Shown here piece by piece: positions 47,885-57,974 of a stretch of DNA of 64,000 nt. A model generated the notes under the pieces. The model was not told the origin of the DNA. It was given only the letters and a program-made list of their open reading frames with translations, and did no database searches. Position 1 is the stretch's first letter. Each line of letters starts with the position of its first letter. The position numbers and the translations under genes are program-made. Origin of the DNA: Xanthomonas translucens pv. cerealis (GTDB lineage Bacteria; Pseudomonadota; Gammaproteobacteria; Xanthomonadales; Xanthomonadaceae). Location of the stretch: positions 3,286,001-3,350,000 of the forward strand of contig NZ_CP038228.1 in NCBI RefSeq assembly GCF_006838285.1. Reading direction: 5' to 3'.

Positions 47885-49075
47885 GTGGATTCGATCACAC
47901 AGCTGGCTCACGCTGGCACCTTGCTGATCGTCAATGCCTTGCTGGCGGCGGTTTCGTCGGCGGTGTTCCTTGCCATTCATTTGACCGGTCGCAAAGCCCA
48001 GCACACCTGCGGATTGCTGCTGCTTGGCCTGAGCTACGCCGTATTCGCTGCGGGCTTTGCCGCACTCGTGCTGCCGGCGGCGTTGCCGGCGCATGCCGCC
48101 GCCATGGGATTGATCGGTAACTTGACGATCGATGCGGCCACGGTGCTGGAGTTGTGCGCGGTGAACGCCTATCTGCAGCGGCCGCTGATCCGGCCCTGGA
48201 TCCTGGTCACGGTCGCGCTGATCGGCGCGGCGGAGATCTATTGCTTGCACAGTGGAGGCGAGAATCTCAGGATCATGGTGATTTTCGGCTGCACCCTGCG
48301 CGGCTTGTTGACCGTCGCCACCGGCATGGCCTTGTGGCGCCATGCGGACGCGACGATACGCACCGCGGCGCGATTCACGGCCTCGTTCCACTTCCTGTGG
48401 GGCTTGATGCTGCTGCTGCGCATCGTCTGGTGGACGGTCCATCCGTTCGCGGACACCAGCTACGACCCGACGTCGAAATTCGGCCTGCTCTCGCGCATGG
48501 TCCTGACCTCGATCATCACCCCCGGGTTCCTGTGGATGCTGGCCCGGAAAATGAACGCGGAACTGATTCGCCATGCCTCCCTGGACTCGCTGACCGGCGT
48601 CGCCAACCGCCGCATCATGTGGGAAAAAGGCGAATCGGCCACGCAGGACGCGCGCGACAGGAACGCGCCGATCGCGGTGCTGATGATCGACGTCGACAAT
48701 TTCAAGGCGATCAACGACCGCCTGGGCCATACCGCCGGCGACCAAGTGCTGATCGCCATCGCCGACACGCTTGCGCGGCATATCCGCAGCCCGGACTTTC
48801 TGGCCCGCGTCGGCGGCGAGGAATTCATGGTGCTGATCCCACATGGCGAAGAATCGGTGGTGCGCGACATCGCCGACCGCTTGCGGCGCGTGGTCGAACG
48901 CCAGGACATCGCTGCTGCGTCAAGCGCCGCGCTGGTCTGCACGGTCAGCATCGGCTACTGCATTTCGACGCGGGCGCAGATCGAGTGGCAGAAGCTGGTC
49001 GTCATCGCCGACCAGGCGCTGTATGCGGCCAAGCACAGCGGACGCAACCGAGTCACGGGGACAGTCGTCGCGTAG
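47885..49075 (+). CDS. Membrane-anchored diguanylate cyclase
   Basis: A 396-residue protein that should make cyclic di-GMP from two GTP. Residues 5-225 hold about six membrane segments without a recognised sensor signature. The GGDEF domain (about 232-393) has the active site GGEEF (310-314), the substrate block MIDVDNFKAINDRLGHTAGD and the I-site RSPD (301-304) exactly five residues before GGEEF, so feedback inhibition is expected. It starts with GTG at 47885. It is intact although both flanks are pseudogenes. The signal sensed is unknown. Confidence 0.93.
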   Translation: MDSITQLAHAGTLLIVNALLAAVSSAVFLAIHLTGRKAQHTCGLLLLGLSYAVFAAGFAALVLPAALPAHAAAMGLIGNLTIDAATVLELCAVNAYLQRPLIRPWILVTVALIGAAEIYCLHSGGENLRIMVIFGCTLRGLLTVATGMALWRHADATIRTAARFTASFHFLWGLMLLLRIVWWTVHPFADTSYDPTSKFGLLSRMVLTSIITPGFLWMLARKMNAELIRHASLDSLTGVANRRIMWEKGESATQDARDRNAPIAVLMIDVDNFKAINDRLGHTAGDQVLIAIADTLARHIRSPDFLARVGGEEFMVLIPHGEESVVRDIADRLRRVVERQDIAAASSAALVCTVSIGYCISTRAQIEWQKLVVIADQALYAAKHSGRNRVTGTVVA

Positions 49076-49135
49076 TGCGTCGCGTTCGAGCGCGCATCCG
49101 GACATCCGCCTGCCGCGCATGCGACGCTAGCGGCC

Positions 49136-49929
49136 ATGAACGCCTGGCATTCCTCGCTGTACCGACACCGGTTCGCCGTGGCCCGCGCCGACGCAGTGCG
49201 GCAGCGGCCGCTGGCAGTGACGGTGATGGACCGGCATGCGGCATCGTGCGCTGCGCCGACGGCAGCCTGCTCGCGCTGGAGGACCGTTGCCCGCACCGGC
49301 ACGCGCCGCTGTCGGCCGGCTGCGCCAGCGGCGACGGCCTGGCCTGTCCTTACCATGGCTGGCGCTTCGGCCGCGACGGCGCGCTGCGCGACATTCCAGG
49401 CATGCCGCCCGGGCAGGCACTGCCGGCGGTGCGGGTACGCGCATTCGCCGCGCGCCAGCATGACGGGCTGATCTGACTGCGCCCGGACCCCGAGGGCGAC
49501 GCCGAGCCCGCACCGCTGGTGCGGGCATTGCGGCCATCGGCGCGGCGCTTCCTGTGGCGCACGCGCTGGCAGGCGCACGTGGCCGATGCGCTGGAGAACT
49601 TCCTCGATCCGTTGCATACCCACCTGCTGCATCCGTGGCTGGTGCGCCACGGCGGCGCGCGCAGCACCGAGGGTTCGCCAGCCTGCACGTGGGACGGACG
49701 CTGGGCGCCGACGTGGGCAGTGCGCTGGCTGGTGTGGCCGCTGCTGCGCAAGGTGGGCGAGCAGGACCGGCGCATGCTCGCGCTGCAGTCGCACAACCTG
49801 CAGCGCTTTCCCGGCGTGCGCGGCGCCTGCACCGCACTGGATCCGGCGCGCGATCCCTTGCGCCGCTATTGGGACGGCGAGCCGCTGCCGGCGCCGGGTG
49901 CACAGCACGGCATCGACCTCATGCTGTGA
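49136..49929 (+). pseudogene. Rieske [2Fe-2S] oxygenase component, degraded
   Basis: The frame opens MNAWHSSLYRHRFAVARADA and shifts near 49240. The Rieske cluster motif then reads CPHRHAPLSAGCASGDGLAC PYHGW, with all four ligands kept. At 49474 a TGA replaces what is probably Trp (GLI*LRPDPEGD). The iron-domain helix ENFLDPLHTHLLHPWLVR follows, but then the sequence jumps directly to the C-terminal WAVRWLVWPLLRKVGEQDRR, so most of the catalytic domain is deleted. The last bases overlap the end of the convergent PAS-EAL gene. Confidence 0.85.
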
Positions 49930-52921
49930 CCGCGTCGCGCGTGCCGAGCGCGCCGATCACCTGCGCCAGCGGTGCCGGCCGTCCCAGCAGATAGCCCTGC
50001 ACCTGGTCGCAGCCGTGCGCACGCAGCCACTGCAGCTGTTCCTCGGTCTCCACGCCTTCGGCCACCACGTCCAGGCCCAGGCTGCGGCCGAGCGTGAGCA
50101 AGGCCTCGCAGATCGAGGCGTTGCGCGCGTCGCGATGCACGTCGGCAATGAAACTGCGGTCGATCTTCAGCGTGTCCAGCGGCAGGTCGCGCAGGTAGGC
50201 CATGCTGGAGAACCCAGTGCCGACATCGTCCAGCGCCACGCTCACTCCCAGCGCACGCAGCTGCCGCAACACCTCCAGCGCCTGCTGCGGCTGCCGCATC
50301 AGGCTGCTCTCGGTCAGTTCCAGTTGCAGGCCGTCGGCGGCCAGCCCGGCCGCAGCGCAAGCCTGCATCAGGTCCGCGACCAGATCGCCGTCGAAGAACT
50401 GCAGCGCCGACACGTTCACCGCCACCGGCAGGTCGGCCCAGCCATGCAGCGCCAATTGCCGCCGCGCCTGCGCGGCAGCCTGCATCACCCAGCGGCCCAG
50501 CGGCAGGATCAGCCCGGTGTCCTCGCACAGCTGGATGAACTGGTCCGGGGCGATGTAGCTGCCGTCGGCCTGCGGCCAGCGGATCAGCGCCTCGAGCAGG
50601 CGCGGCGCACCGCTGTCGGCGTGCATGATCGGCTGGAAATGCAGTTCGAACTCCTGCCGCGCGATCGCCTGATGGATGCGCCCGGCCAGGCGCAGGCGTT
50701 CGCCGATGCACGCGGACATGCTGCGCTCGAAACGGACCACGCCGCGCCCCTCCGCCTGCGCCGCATGCGCGGCTTGCGCGGCGCTGCCGATGGTCTCTTC
50801 GGCGCCTGCGGCATCGTCCGGGCATAGCGCCACGCCGACGTGCGCCTGCAACTGCTGGGTGAAGGCGCCACCCTGCACCGGCGCCGACACCGCCTCGAGC
50901 AAGGCTTGCAGCGCTTGCGGCAGCTGCCGCGCATCCAGCACCGCCAGCACGAAGTCCTGCGACGGCTGGTGCGCGGTCAGGCCGAAGCGTTCGCCTAGCC
51001 CACGCAGCCGCTGCGCCACCGCGCAGCGCACCGCATCGCCAGCGGCCTGGCCCAGCGTGGCGCCGATCAGCGCCAGCCCACGCAACTGCACGTAGGCCAC
51101 CGCATAGCCGGCCTGGTGGCGCGCGTCCAGCGCCTCGGCCAGGGCGCGCGGATTGAGCAGGCCGGTGGTGACGTCATGGCTGGCGCGGAACGCCAGCTCG
51201 CGCTCGTCCGCCATGCGCTGGCTGACGTCCTCGGCCAGGATCAGCCGCGCCGGCACGCCGCCGAAGTCCAGGTCCGCGCTGTGCGCCCGCACCGACAGCA
51301 GGCTGCCGTCCTTGCGCTGGTGGGTCCACACGCTCGGCGCGTCGAAGCCCTCGCGCGGCGTGCGCACGTCCTGCAGCAGCCCTTCGGCCTCGCTGCGCGG
51401 GCGCAGGTCGAGCAGGGTCATGCCGAGGAATTCTTCGCGGCTGTAGCCGTACTGGCGGATCGCCGCCTGGTTCACTTCCAGGAAGCGCAGGCCGTCCACC
51501 GCGAACAGCCAGAACGGCAGCGGGTTGCGCTCGAACACCAGGCGGAACTGGCGCTCGGCGTCGAACAGCCGCGCCTGCGCCTCGAGCCGCTCGCTGACGT
51601 CCTGCACCGCACCGGTCATGCACAGCCCGTCGCGGCCCTGCACCCGCGCACCGCGCGCGGCCAGCCAGCGCAGGCCGCCATCGAGCGAGTGCATGCGGTA
51701 CACCACGTTGAACTCGCCGTCGCCATGCAGCGCCTGGTCGTACAACCGCTCGACCCGCGCGCGATCGTCGTCGTGCACCCGGGCCAGTAACGCGGGCAGG
51801 CTCAGGCGCAGTTGCGGCGCCCCGAACAGGGTGCCGGTCGGCTCGGCCAGCAGCAGGTGACCCCGATCGGCCTCGACCCGCCAGGTGCCGATGCCGCCCA
51901 TCTCGTGGGCCAGGCGCAGCTCCTCGTTGCCGCGGCGCAAGCGCTCCAGCATCTGCCGCTGGCGGGCTTCGGCGCGGCGCAGGCTGCCCAGCAGGTAGCC
52001 GAACCCGGCCAGATACAGCAGATAGACCGACAGCGCCGCGGCGGCGAACCACCACCACGGCGCCAGCGCCTCGCGCACCGACAGTCCAGCCACCGCCAGC
52101 AACGGATAGTCGCCTCCGCCGCTCACCGCCAACATCCGCGCCTGCTGGCCGAACACCGCATGGTGCATGCCCATCGCGCTGCCCTGCGGCCGCCCGCGCA
52201 CCAGGCCCAACGGCAGCCGCACGCGGGTGCCGGTGGTCCCGGCCGCGGCGCTGCTGGCCGCAAGCAGCAGGCCATGCGTATCGGTCAGCGCGACCACCCC
52301 GTCGCGCCCGGCATCGACGCCGCCGACGATGCGTTGCAGCGCCGCGACCCGCCAATGCGCCACCACCCAGTCGCCCGATGCCAGCGGCAGCGCAAGCGTC
52401 ACCACCGCTTGCCCGTCGGCCAGGCGACGGCACGGGCCGACGAACACGTCCTCGCCATTGCGGCGCGAACCCAGGGCCCATTCGCGCACGCGCGGATCGC
52501 CTGGCCCGCCGAACCTGCGCTGGCCCAGCGCATCCAGCAGCGCGACGTCGTGCAGTTCCGGATGGCGCCGCAACAACCCGCGCAGCGATGCCTCGATCAG
52601 CTCCGGCGCACGCGCCGGCGCGTCGGCCAGCAGCGTTTGCGCGCCCACGCCTTCGCCGCGCAGCGCCTGGCTGAGGTTGTCCAATTCCAGCTGCAGCAGG
52701 CGGTCGGCGCCGGTCGCCAGCGCCAGACTCTGCCGCTGCGCGGCGGCCAGGCGGTTGCCGCGGTCCTGCACCAGCACATAGGCCAGCCCGCAGGCCAGCA
52801 GCAGCGCCAAGGCCAGGCCCCAGACCAGGATCGCGCGCAGCGGCGCGCGCAACGCGCGCCGCAGGCGCTGCCTGAAACGGACCTCGTAGAGCTTGTCGGC
52901 GGTGGCGAAACGGCGCTGCAT
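49919..52921 (-). CDS. PAS-GGDEF-EAL cyclic-di-GMP phosphodiesterase with degenerate GGDEF
   Basis: A 1000-residue inner-membrane sensor. Membrane helices at about 30-50 and 288-312 enclose a periplasmic sensor domain. Two PAS domains follow (about 335-445 and 455-568). The GGDEF-like domain (575-735) has PSQDF (653-657) in place of GGDEF and lacks substrate-binding residues, so cyclase activity is unlikely. The EAL domain (742-995) keeps EAL (777-779), NVSALQF, ELTES, DDVGTGFSSM (898-907), KIDRSF and AEGVETEEQ, so phosphodiesterase activity is expected. It is convergent with the Rieske pseudogene. Confidence 0.94.
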   Translation of the reverse strand: MQRRFATADKLYEVRFRQRLRRALRAPLRAILVWGLALALLLACGLAYVLVQDRGNRLAAAQRQSLALATGADRLLQLELDNLSQALRGEGVGAQTLLADAPARAPELIEASLRGLLRRHPELHDVALLDALGQRRFGGPGDPRVREWALGSRRNGEDVFVGPCRRLADGQAVVTLALPLASGDWVVAHWRVAALQRIVGGVDAGRDGVVALTDTHGLLLAASSAAAGTTGTRVRLPLGLVRGRPQGSAMGMHHAVFGQQARMLAVSGGGDYPLLAVAGLSVREALAPWWWFAAAALSVYLLYLAGFGYLLGSLRRAEARQRQMLERLRRGNEELRLAHEMGGIGTWRVEADRGHLLLAEPTGTLFGAPQLRLSLPALLARVHDDDRARVERLYDQALHGDGEFNVVYRMHSLDGGLRWLAARGARVQGRDGLCMTGAVQDVSERLEAQARLFDAERQFRLVFERNPLPFWLFAVDGLRFLEVNQAAIRQYGYSREEFLGMTLLDLRPRSEAEGLLQDVRTPREGFDAPSVWTHQRKDGSLLSVRAHSADLDFGGVPARLILAEDVSQRMADERELAFRASHDVTTGLLNPRALAEALDARHQAGYAVAYVQLRGLALIGATLGQAAGDAVRCAVAQRLRGLGERFGLTAHQPSQDFVLAVLDARQLPQALQALLEAVSAPVQGGAFTQQLQAHVGVALCPDDAAGAEETIGSAAQAAHAAQAEGRGVVRFERSMSACIGERLRLAGRIHQAIARQEFELHFQPIMHADSGAPRLLEALIRWPQADGSYIAPDQFIQLCEDTGLILPLGRWVMQAAAQARRQLALHGWADLPVAVNVSALQFFDGDLVADLMQACAAAGLAADGLQLELTESSLMRQPQQALEVLRQLRALGVSVALDDVGTGFSSMAYLRDLPLDTLKIDRSFIADVHRDARNASICEALLTLGRSLGLDVVAEGVETEEQLQWLRAHGCDQVQGYLLGRPAPLAQVIGALGTRDAVTA

Positions 52922-53068
52922 CGGTCCTGCATAGAGCGGCCCAGGTGCGGCGATCTTGACCGGACAGCGGCGCCGCGACGCAGGCCGAGCGCCGCAGCGC
53001 CTATGCCGTTCAGCTTTGTCGGCGTGGCGGCAACAGTTCCCTCGCGCCGCCGGCGGACGGCGGCGCGC

Positions 53069-53989
53069 TCAATCCGGCCACTGCGCCAGGCGCTGCGGGG
53101 CGATGCCGACCCGGCGACAGGCACGCTGTGCGATGCCGTCATGGAGCGCAATACGGAACAACGGCGACAGCCCCTGCAGCACCCGTGCCGACGTGGCCGC
53201 CTGGATCCGTTGCACGCGGCTGCGGCGCAGCATCGCGCTCGCCCAGGGCGGCAGCAGCGCCGCGCCGGCGCCGAGGAACAGTTCGCGCGACAGCCCCGCC
53301 GCCGGCACCGGCAGGCGCAGGCCGGCCAGCACCGCCAGCACCTCGCGCGAGCGCGCATCCAGTTGCAGCTGCGGACGCACCTGCGCGAAGTAGTCCAGCA
53401 CCTCGCGCTCGCTCCCCGGCACCGCTTGCGCACCGAGCGCCTCGGCCACGCGCCGGCCCTCGGCGTAATAGCGATCGGCGATGGCCACCGGCACCGCCCG
53501 GCAGTAGCGGCGATAGCCCTGCAGGAAACCGTAGGCCTCGGTGACGTGGACCCAGGTCAGCAGCGCCGGATCGTCGGCGGCATAGGCACGGCCGTCTGGC
53601 GTGTGGCCGCGGACCGGCGCGTGGATGCTGCGCACGCGTGCGATCAGGCGCTGCGCCTCGGCGGTTGGCGCATAGCTGGTGGCGGCGACGAACTGGGTCG
53701 TGCGGCGCAGGCGCCCGACCAGGTCCTGGCGAAAATTGGAATGGTCGTAGACGCCGGCCAGCGCCAGCGGATGCAAGGTCTGCAGCAACAACGCGCACAG
53801 CCCGCCGGAGAGCATGCCGGGGAACTCGGCATGGATGCGCCAGGTGACGCTGTCGGGCCCGAACAGGCCGGCGTCGCCCAGCGGCCGGTCGTAGTCGATG
53901 CCGCCCTGGCCGCGCGGGAATACGTCCAGCACCCAGCGGCGGATCCGGGCGACGGCAGGGGCGGTGAGCGTACGCAACATGGCAGTCAT
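53069..53989 (-). CDS. MpaB/DUF2236 family oxygenase-like protein
   Basis: A 306-residue protein of the DUF2236 (mycophenolate MpaB, latex-clearing protein-like) group. Conserved blocks are LLLQTLHPLALAGVYDHSNF, DLVGRLRRTTQFV, GRAYAADDPALLTWVHVTEA and a FLQGYRRY helix. Some relatives bind heme b; the histidines in THPLAL and WVHVTE are candidates. The start at 53989 (MTAMLRTL) was chosen; the frame extends farther upstream without family similarity. The 147 bp between this gene and the PAS-EAL gene hold nothing recognisable. Confidence 0.87.
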   Translation of the reverse strand: MTAMLRTLTAPAVARIRRWVLDVFPRGQGGIDYDRPLGDAGLFGPDSVTWRIHAEFPGMLSGGLCALLLQTLHPLALAGVYDHSNFRQDLVGRLRRTTQFVAATSYAPTAEAQRLIARVRSIHAPVRGHTPDGRAYAADDPALLTWVHVTEAYGFLQGYRRYCRAVPVAIADRYYAEGRRVAEALGAQAVPGSEREVLDYFAQVRPQLQLDARSREVLAVLAGLRLPVPAAGLSRELFLGAGAALLPPWASAMLRRSRVQRIQAATSARVLQGLSPLFRIALHDGIAQRACRRVGIAPQRLAQWPD

Positions 53990-54211
53990 CGTGCCATCGT
54001 AGCGAGCGGCCTGCATGGGCCGTGCAAACCGCGGGCGGCAACACCGGACCGCGAGCGGCCGCCACGGGCCAGGCGCGCGCGTCGCAATGACGTGGCGCGG
54101 GAGCGCGCCGCGAGCTGCCCATGTGCGGATGCAACATGCCGATTGCGGACACTGTGCTAGAAAGAAGCTGCATCGCTCGTCGTCCATCACCGCATCTGCA
54201 GGGAGCCTGTC

Positions 54212-54829
54212 ATGATCGCTCTGTTCAAGGGGTTGGGGTTATTGCTGGAGGACAACGCGCTGCATCAGCGCTCGTTCCCCGAACAAGTCGCGCACTGGCA
54301 GCACAAGAGCGAGGCGCAACTGCGCTCGGAAGTGGATCTGCTGGCCCAGGCCAAGCAGCAATGGCTGGTGGCCTCGATCATCGGCTGGCAGGCGATCTCG
54401 CTGATCATCCTGGGCGTGATCACCAATCAGCTGTGGCAGCACGACTATCACCTGACCTTCTCGCGCATCGTGATCGTGGTCAGTTCCTGGGTCGCGATCC
54501 TGTTCGTGATCTGGTTCATCGCCAACATGTTCGACCGCACAGCCGGCTTCGAACGCTGGCTCACCGCCTTCAACAGCCGCGAGCCGCTGACCGCCGACGC
54601 CGATACGGTGGAGTGCGTCGCCGACGCGCTGAACATGGCGCGCAAGTATCCGGAAATCCTCGACTACAAGCGCGAGGTGGTGGCCAACCGCGCACTGCGC
54701 CACGAGGACATTCGCATCATGCGCGAGATGGGCCGCATCCGCCTGCATGCCGAACTGGTCGCCGCCCTGACCCAGTTCGAAGGCGCGCCACCGGGCGGTC
54801 AGAACGGCGTGCTGCGCGTCGCCGGCTGA
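54212..54829 (+). CDS. Two-helix membrane protein of unknown function
   Basis: A 205-residue protein. A soluble N-terminal helix (about 1-50) precedes two membrane segments (SIIGWQAISLIILGVITNQL and IVIVVSSWVAILFVIWFIAN), then a cytoplasmic helical domain of about 90 residues (NMARKYPEILDYKREVVANR). The ATG at 54212 follows a strong AGGGAG ribosome-binding site. It is monocistronic. No family recognised. Confidence 0.75.
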   Translation: MIALFKGLGLLLEDNALHQRSFPEQVAHWQHKSEAQLRSEVDLLAQAKQQWLVASIIGWQAISLIILGVITNQLWQHDYHLTFSRIVIVVSSWVAILFVIWFIANMFDRTAGFERWLTAFNSREPLTADADTVECVADALNMARKYPEILDYKREVVANRALRHEDIRIMREMGRIRLHAELVAALTQFEGAPPGGQNGVLRVAG

Positions 54830-55428
54830 ACCGGTAACGGCCGCACGGCGTGTGCGCCGGCACAAACGCTGCGGCAATATGCCGCCGCCCGCGAACGGGC
54901 GGCGCGTGTGTCGCCGATACCTGGCGATGCGGCGGGTTCCAAGGAACATCAAGCAACGATCAGACCGCGATGCGCCATGCTGCGGCGCTGGAATGAACAC
55001 GCACGGCAGCGTTGTCCTGCATCGCCGGCACAGACACCCGCTCGATCACCGCGGCGCCGGGTCGAGCGCTGCACGGCCAGCAGGCTCGCAGCCGCAGCGG
55101 CGCTGCGGCCGATGCCGCCGGACTGCCATTGGAGCGCGGCCGGTGCCAGCACCCCGTTCGCCAGGCGCAACGCCCTGCCTCCGCGTTTGGACGGCTCCCA
55201 TGCAGAGCGGTCAGGCCCCAATGCACCTGCAGCGGCGGCCCACGACGCCAGAACCAGCCCGGCAGCGGCGGCAGCAACTGAATTTGCCTACATCCCGACA
55301 AATCCATTGCATGACGGTAAAATGCGCGATGGGGGTGCGGGCCGGCAAGGCCGCGACGTCCGGCGGCCGAATGGATACATAGGAACGCACGGCCCCGACG
55401 CCTCCCCTCTCCTGGACTCGGAGTCGAA
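54830..55428. other. 600-bp gene-free region before the glycan operon
   Basis: No frame here has the codon pattern or start context of a gene; the many short frames on both strands are mutually overlapping shadows. The right part (55270-55390) becomes more AT-rich and holds a candidate promoter. No REP element or transposon remnant was seen. It may be a degraded gene, a long regulatory region or a recombination junction for the variable operon that follows. Confidence 0.55.
55295..55323 (+). promoter_or_regulatory. Candidate sigma-70 promoter of the glycan operon
   Basis: CCGACA, a 17-bp spacer, then TAAAAT: four of six matches to the -35 and five of six to the -10 consensus with optimal spacing. 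Transcription would start near 55330, about 100 bp before the first gene of the operon. Called by eye. Confidence 0.4.
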
Positions 55429-57282
55429 GTGGCAATCCCTCAGCACCAGCACAGCCCTGCCAGTTTCATGCACAAGAGTCATGAAATCCTTGCGGCGTGC
55501 CTAGCGGCATTTGCGATCTTCCTGGCCACGTCCGCAGCATCGCTGATGTTCGCGCAGCGGCTATCGCTGCGCTTCTCCGTCGTCGCAGTACTGATCGGCG
55601 GCTTGGCGGTTGCAACGCTGTCGGCGACGGCCGCGCACGCGATCGGCTGCTATCGGCGCCTGCGCCAACCTGGGCAGCGCCTGCACCTGGCCGGGGCGAT
55701 CGCGCTTGCCCTGGCAGGCGGCTGGCTGGCGATGTCGATCAACCGCCCGGATATCGACGACTCCATCTACGTTCCGAAGGCGGTTTACTACGTTGCGCAT
55801 CCCGATGCGCCGATCGACACCAGCGTGAACTGGCTGGCAGGCCTGGAGCGCACTCCCAATTCCGGCGTCTTTCCGTACTACGAACTCACCCAGGCGGCCC
55901 TTGCCTGGCTAGGCGGCGTTCCGTATCTGGCCGTGTATCACGTGCTATTCCCGGGAATTGTCGGCTTTTTGATGTGCGCGGCCGCGATCGTCCTGATCGG
56001 ATCGTTCGAGACGCGGCCGCGCACGATCCTGCTGTGCAGCGTCTTCTACCTGCTGTTGCTGCTCGCGCTGGGGGAAACCCATCGCGCCTACGGCAACCTG
56101 AGCATCGCGCGCGCCTTCCATGGCAAGTACATGTTCCTGTCCGTGGGCGTGCCCGCGTGGATCTATTTCTCGCTGCGCTATCTGCGCCAGCCGCAGCCGC
56201 GCAGCTGGCTGATCCTCACCGCGGTGGGCGTGGGCATGGCCGCCGCCACACCGACGGCGATGGTGTTCCTGCCGTTCCTGGCGCTGACCCTGGCACTGGC
56301 GGTCTACGTGCAGGAGTCCAGAGCATTCGCCTCGACCGCGGCATGGTTGCCGGCGCTGCGCTACGGCGCCTCCCTGGCGCCGGTGGTGCTGATGGCGATC
56401 GCGTTTCGCTTTTACGCGGTGGACAACATCGCGGCGGGAAGCCAGATCAACGCAGGATTCCCGACATCGTTCGCCGATCAGCTGCGCCTGATCGTGAATC
56501 CCGACTACCCACTGACGCCGGTGCTGTTCGTGGCGTCCCTGGCGCTGGTCCTGGCGCTCTCGCCGTATCGCCGCTTTTTCGCCACCTGGGTGGCGACGCT
56601 GTGCATCCTGCTGCTGAATCCTTGGGTGTCGCACTTGGTCATGCTGCACCTCACCACCGAGAACATCTACTGGCGGATGTTCTACCTGCTTCCATTTCCG
56701 CTGCTCGCCGCGCTGGCGCTGGCGCCGCTGGCCAACGCCGGCCGCCGCGGCCCGCTGTGGGCGGGTCTGTGCGTGGTCGCCGCCGGCATTGCGGCGACGC
56801 TCGGGCCGACCTCGGTACTGCGCCACGACAACGGCGCAACGCTCGCGCTGCCCGGCTACAAGATCGGCACGGCGGACAGGATCTGCGCGCAGCAGCTGGT
56901 GCAGGGGGCCGCGCCGGGTTCGATGCTGGCCCCGGTCGAAATCGCCAGCAACGTGCTGTTGCTGTCCTCGCGCTTTCCGCAGTACGTCGTGCGCGAAGAC
57001 TATCTTGGCCTTATGATGAGCACCGTACCGGCGCGCATTTCGTTCCAGCAAAGGCAGGACGCCGCGGCCTACCTTTACCGCAATGCCGCCACTCCGGAAG
57101 CGGGGAATGCCTTCCGCGCCACGATCGCCGCAGGGAACGGACCGGCGCATGTCCTGGTTCGTACCGATGCCGATCGCCACGCGGTCATCGCAGCGCAGCT
57201 CGAGGCCGCAGGCTACCGCCGGGCATTCGCCGTCGCAGGCGGATACGAGCTGTTCAGCCGCACACCGAGGCCCCATCCGTGA
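55429..57282 (+). CDS. Polytopic membrane protein, glycan operon (glycosyltransferase-like)
   Basis: A 617-residue inner-membrane protein with about 12 membrane segments up to residue 455 and a C-terminal soluble domain of about 150 residues. A conserved-looking periplasmic loop ([20 protein letters not shown]) after the third segment has acidic pairs, as seen in GT-C fold glycosyltransferases, but no family is certain (DUF6077-like possible). The GTG at 55429 has GGAG at the right distance; an ATG at 55468 is an alternative. Its stop overlaps the WbqC gene start (GTGA). Likely handles lipid-linked sugar. Confidence 0.8.
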   Translation: MAIPQHQHSPASFMHKSHEILAACLAAFAIFLATSAASLMFAQRLSLRFSVVAVLIGGLAVATLSATAAHAIGCYRRLRQPGQRLHLAGAIALALAGGWLAMSINRPDIDDSIYVPKAVYYVAHPDAPIDTSVNWLAGLERTPNSGVFPYYELTQAALAWLGGVPYLAVYHVLFPGIVGFLMCAAAIVLIGSFETRPRTILLCSVFYLLLLLALGETHRAYGNLSIARAFHGKYMFLSVGVPAWIYFSLRYLRQPQPRSWLILTAVGVGMAAATPTAMVFLPFLALTLALAVYVQESRAFASTAAWLPALRYGASLAPVVLMAIAFRFYAVDNIAAGSQINAGFPTSFADQLRLIVNPDYPLTPVLFVASLALVLALSPYRRFFATWVATLCILLLNPWVSHLVMLHLTTENIYWRMFYLLPFPLLAALALAPLANAGRRGPLWAGLCVVAAGIAATLGPTSVLRHDNGATLALPGYKIGTADRICAQQLVQGAAPGSMLAPVEIASNVLLLSSRFPQYVVREDYLGLMMSTVPARISFQQRQDAAAYLYRNAATPEAGNAFRATIAAGNGPAHVLVRTDADRHAVIAAQLEAAGYRRAFAVAGGYELFSRTPRPHP

Positions 57283-57974
57283 CCAAGAAAGTCGCCATCC
57301 TGCAGTCCAACTATATTCCGTGGAAGGGCTATTTCGACCTGATCGCCGCCGTCGACGAATTCATTCTTTACGACGACATGCAGTACACCCGTCGCGACTG
57401 GCGCAACCGCAACCAGATCAAGACGCCGCAGGGCGTGCAATGGTTGACCGTACCGGTACTGAGCAAGGGCAAGTATCACCAGCGCATTGCCGACACCGAA
57501 CTGGACGGACCCGAATGGGCCGAACTGCACTGGCGCGCGCTCGCGCAGAACTATCGCCGCGCCCCGCACTTCGATGAGATCGCCGCCTGGCTGCAGCCGC
57601 TCTACCTTCAGCCCCATACCCATCTTTCGCAGATGAACCGGCGCTTCCTGGAAGCGATCTGCGGCTACCTGAAGATACCGACCGTGTTCAGGATTTCGTC
57701 CGACTACGCGTTGCTCGACGCCAAAACCGAACGCCTGGCCGATCTGTGCGCGAAAGTGGGCGCGACCACCTATATTTCCGGGCCGGCGGCCAAAACCTAC
57801 ATCGACGAAGATGTGTTCCGGCAGTACGGCATTGAGCTGGCCTGGTTCGACTATGCCGGTTATCCCGAATACCCGCAGCTGTGGGGCGACTTCGTGCACG
57901 GCGTGAGCATCCTCGACCTGCTCTTCAATTGCGGCGCCGAGGCTCACAGATACATGAGATACGTGCGCCCATGA
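57279..57974 (+). CDS. WbqC-like family protein
   Basis: A 231-residue soluble protein with the WbqC pattern: [71 protein letters not shown] and [15 protein letters not shown]. WbqC proteins occur in O-antigen and antibiotic-sugar clusters. They are thought to act as amide/ester-forming or sugar-modifying enzymes, but the reaction is not established. It starts with GTG overlapping the previous stop, and its own stop overlaps the next ATG, indicating full translational coupling. Confidence 0.92.
   Translation: MTKKVAILQSNYIPWKGYFDLIAAVDEFILYDDMQYTRRDWRNRNQIKTPQGVQWLTVPVLSKGKYHQRIADTELDGPEWAELHWRALAQNYRRAPHFDEIAAWLQPLYLQPHTHLSQMNRRFLEAICGYLKIPTVFRISSDYALLDAKTERLADLCAKVGATTYISGPAAKTYIDEDVFRQYGIELAWFDYAGYPEYPQLWGDFVHGVSILDLLFNCGAEAHRYMRYVRP

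Noticed and set aside
50700..51100. GGDEF domain of the PAS-EAL protein as an active cyclase
   Set aside because: The signature is PSQDF and the metal and substrate residues are missing.
54852..55504. Several 60-200 codon frames before the glycan operon
   Set aside because: They overlap each other on both strands, have no ribosome-binding site and show shadow-like Arg/Ala composition.
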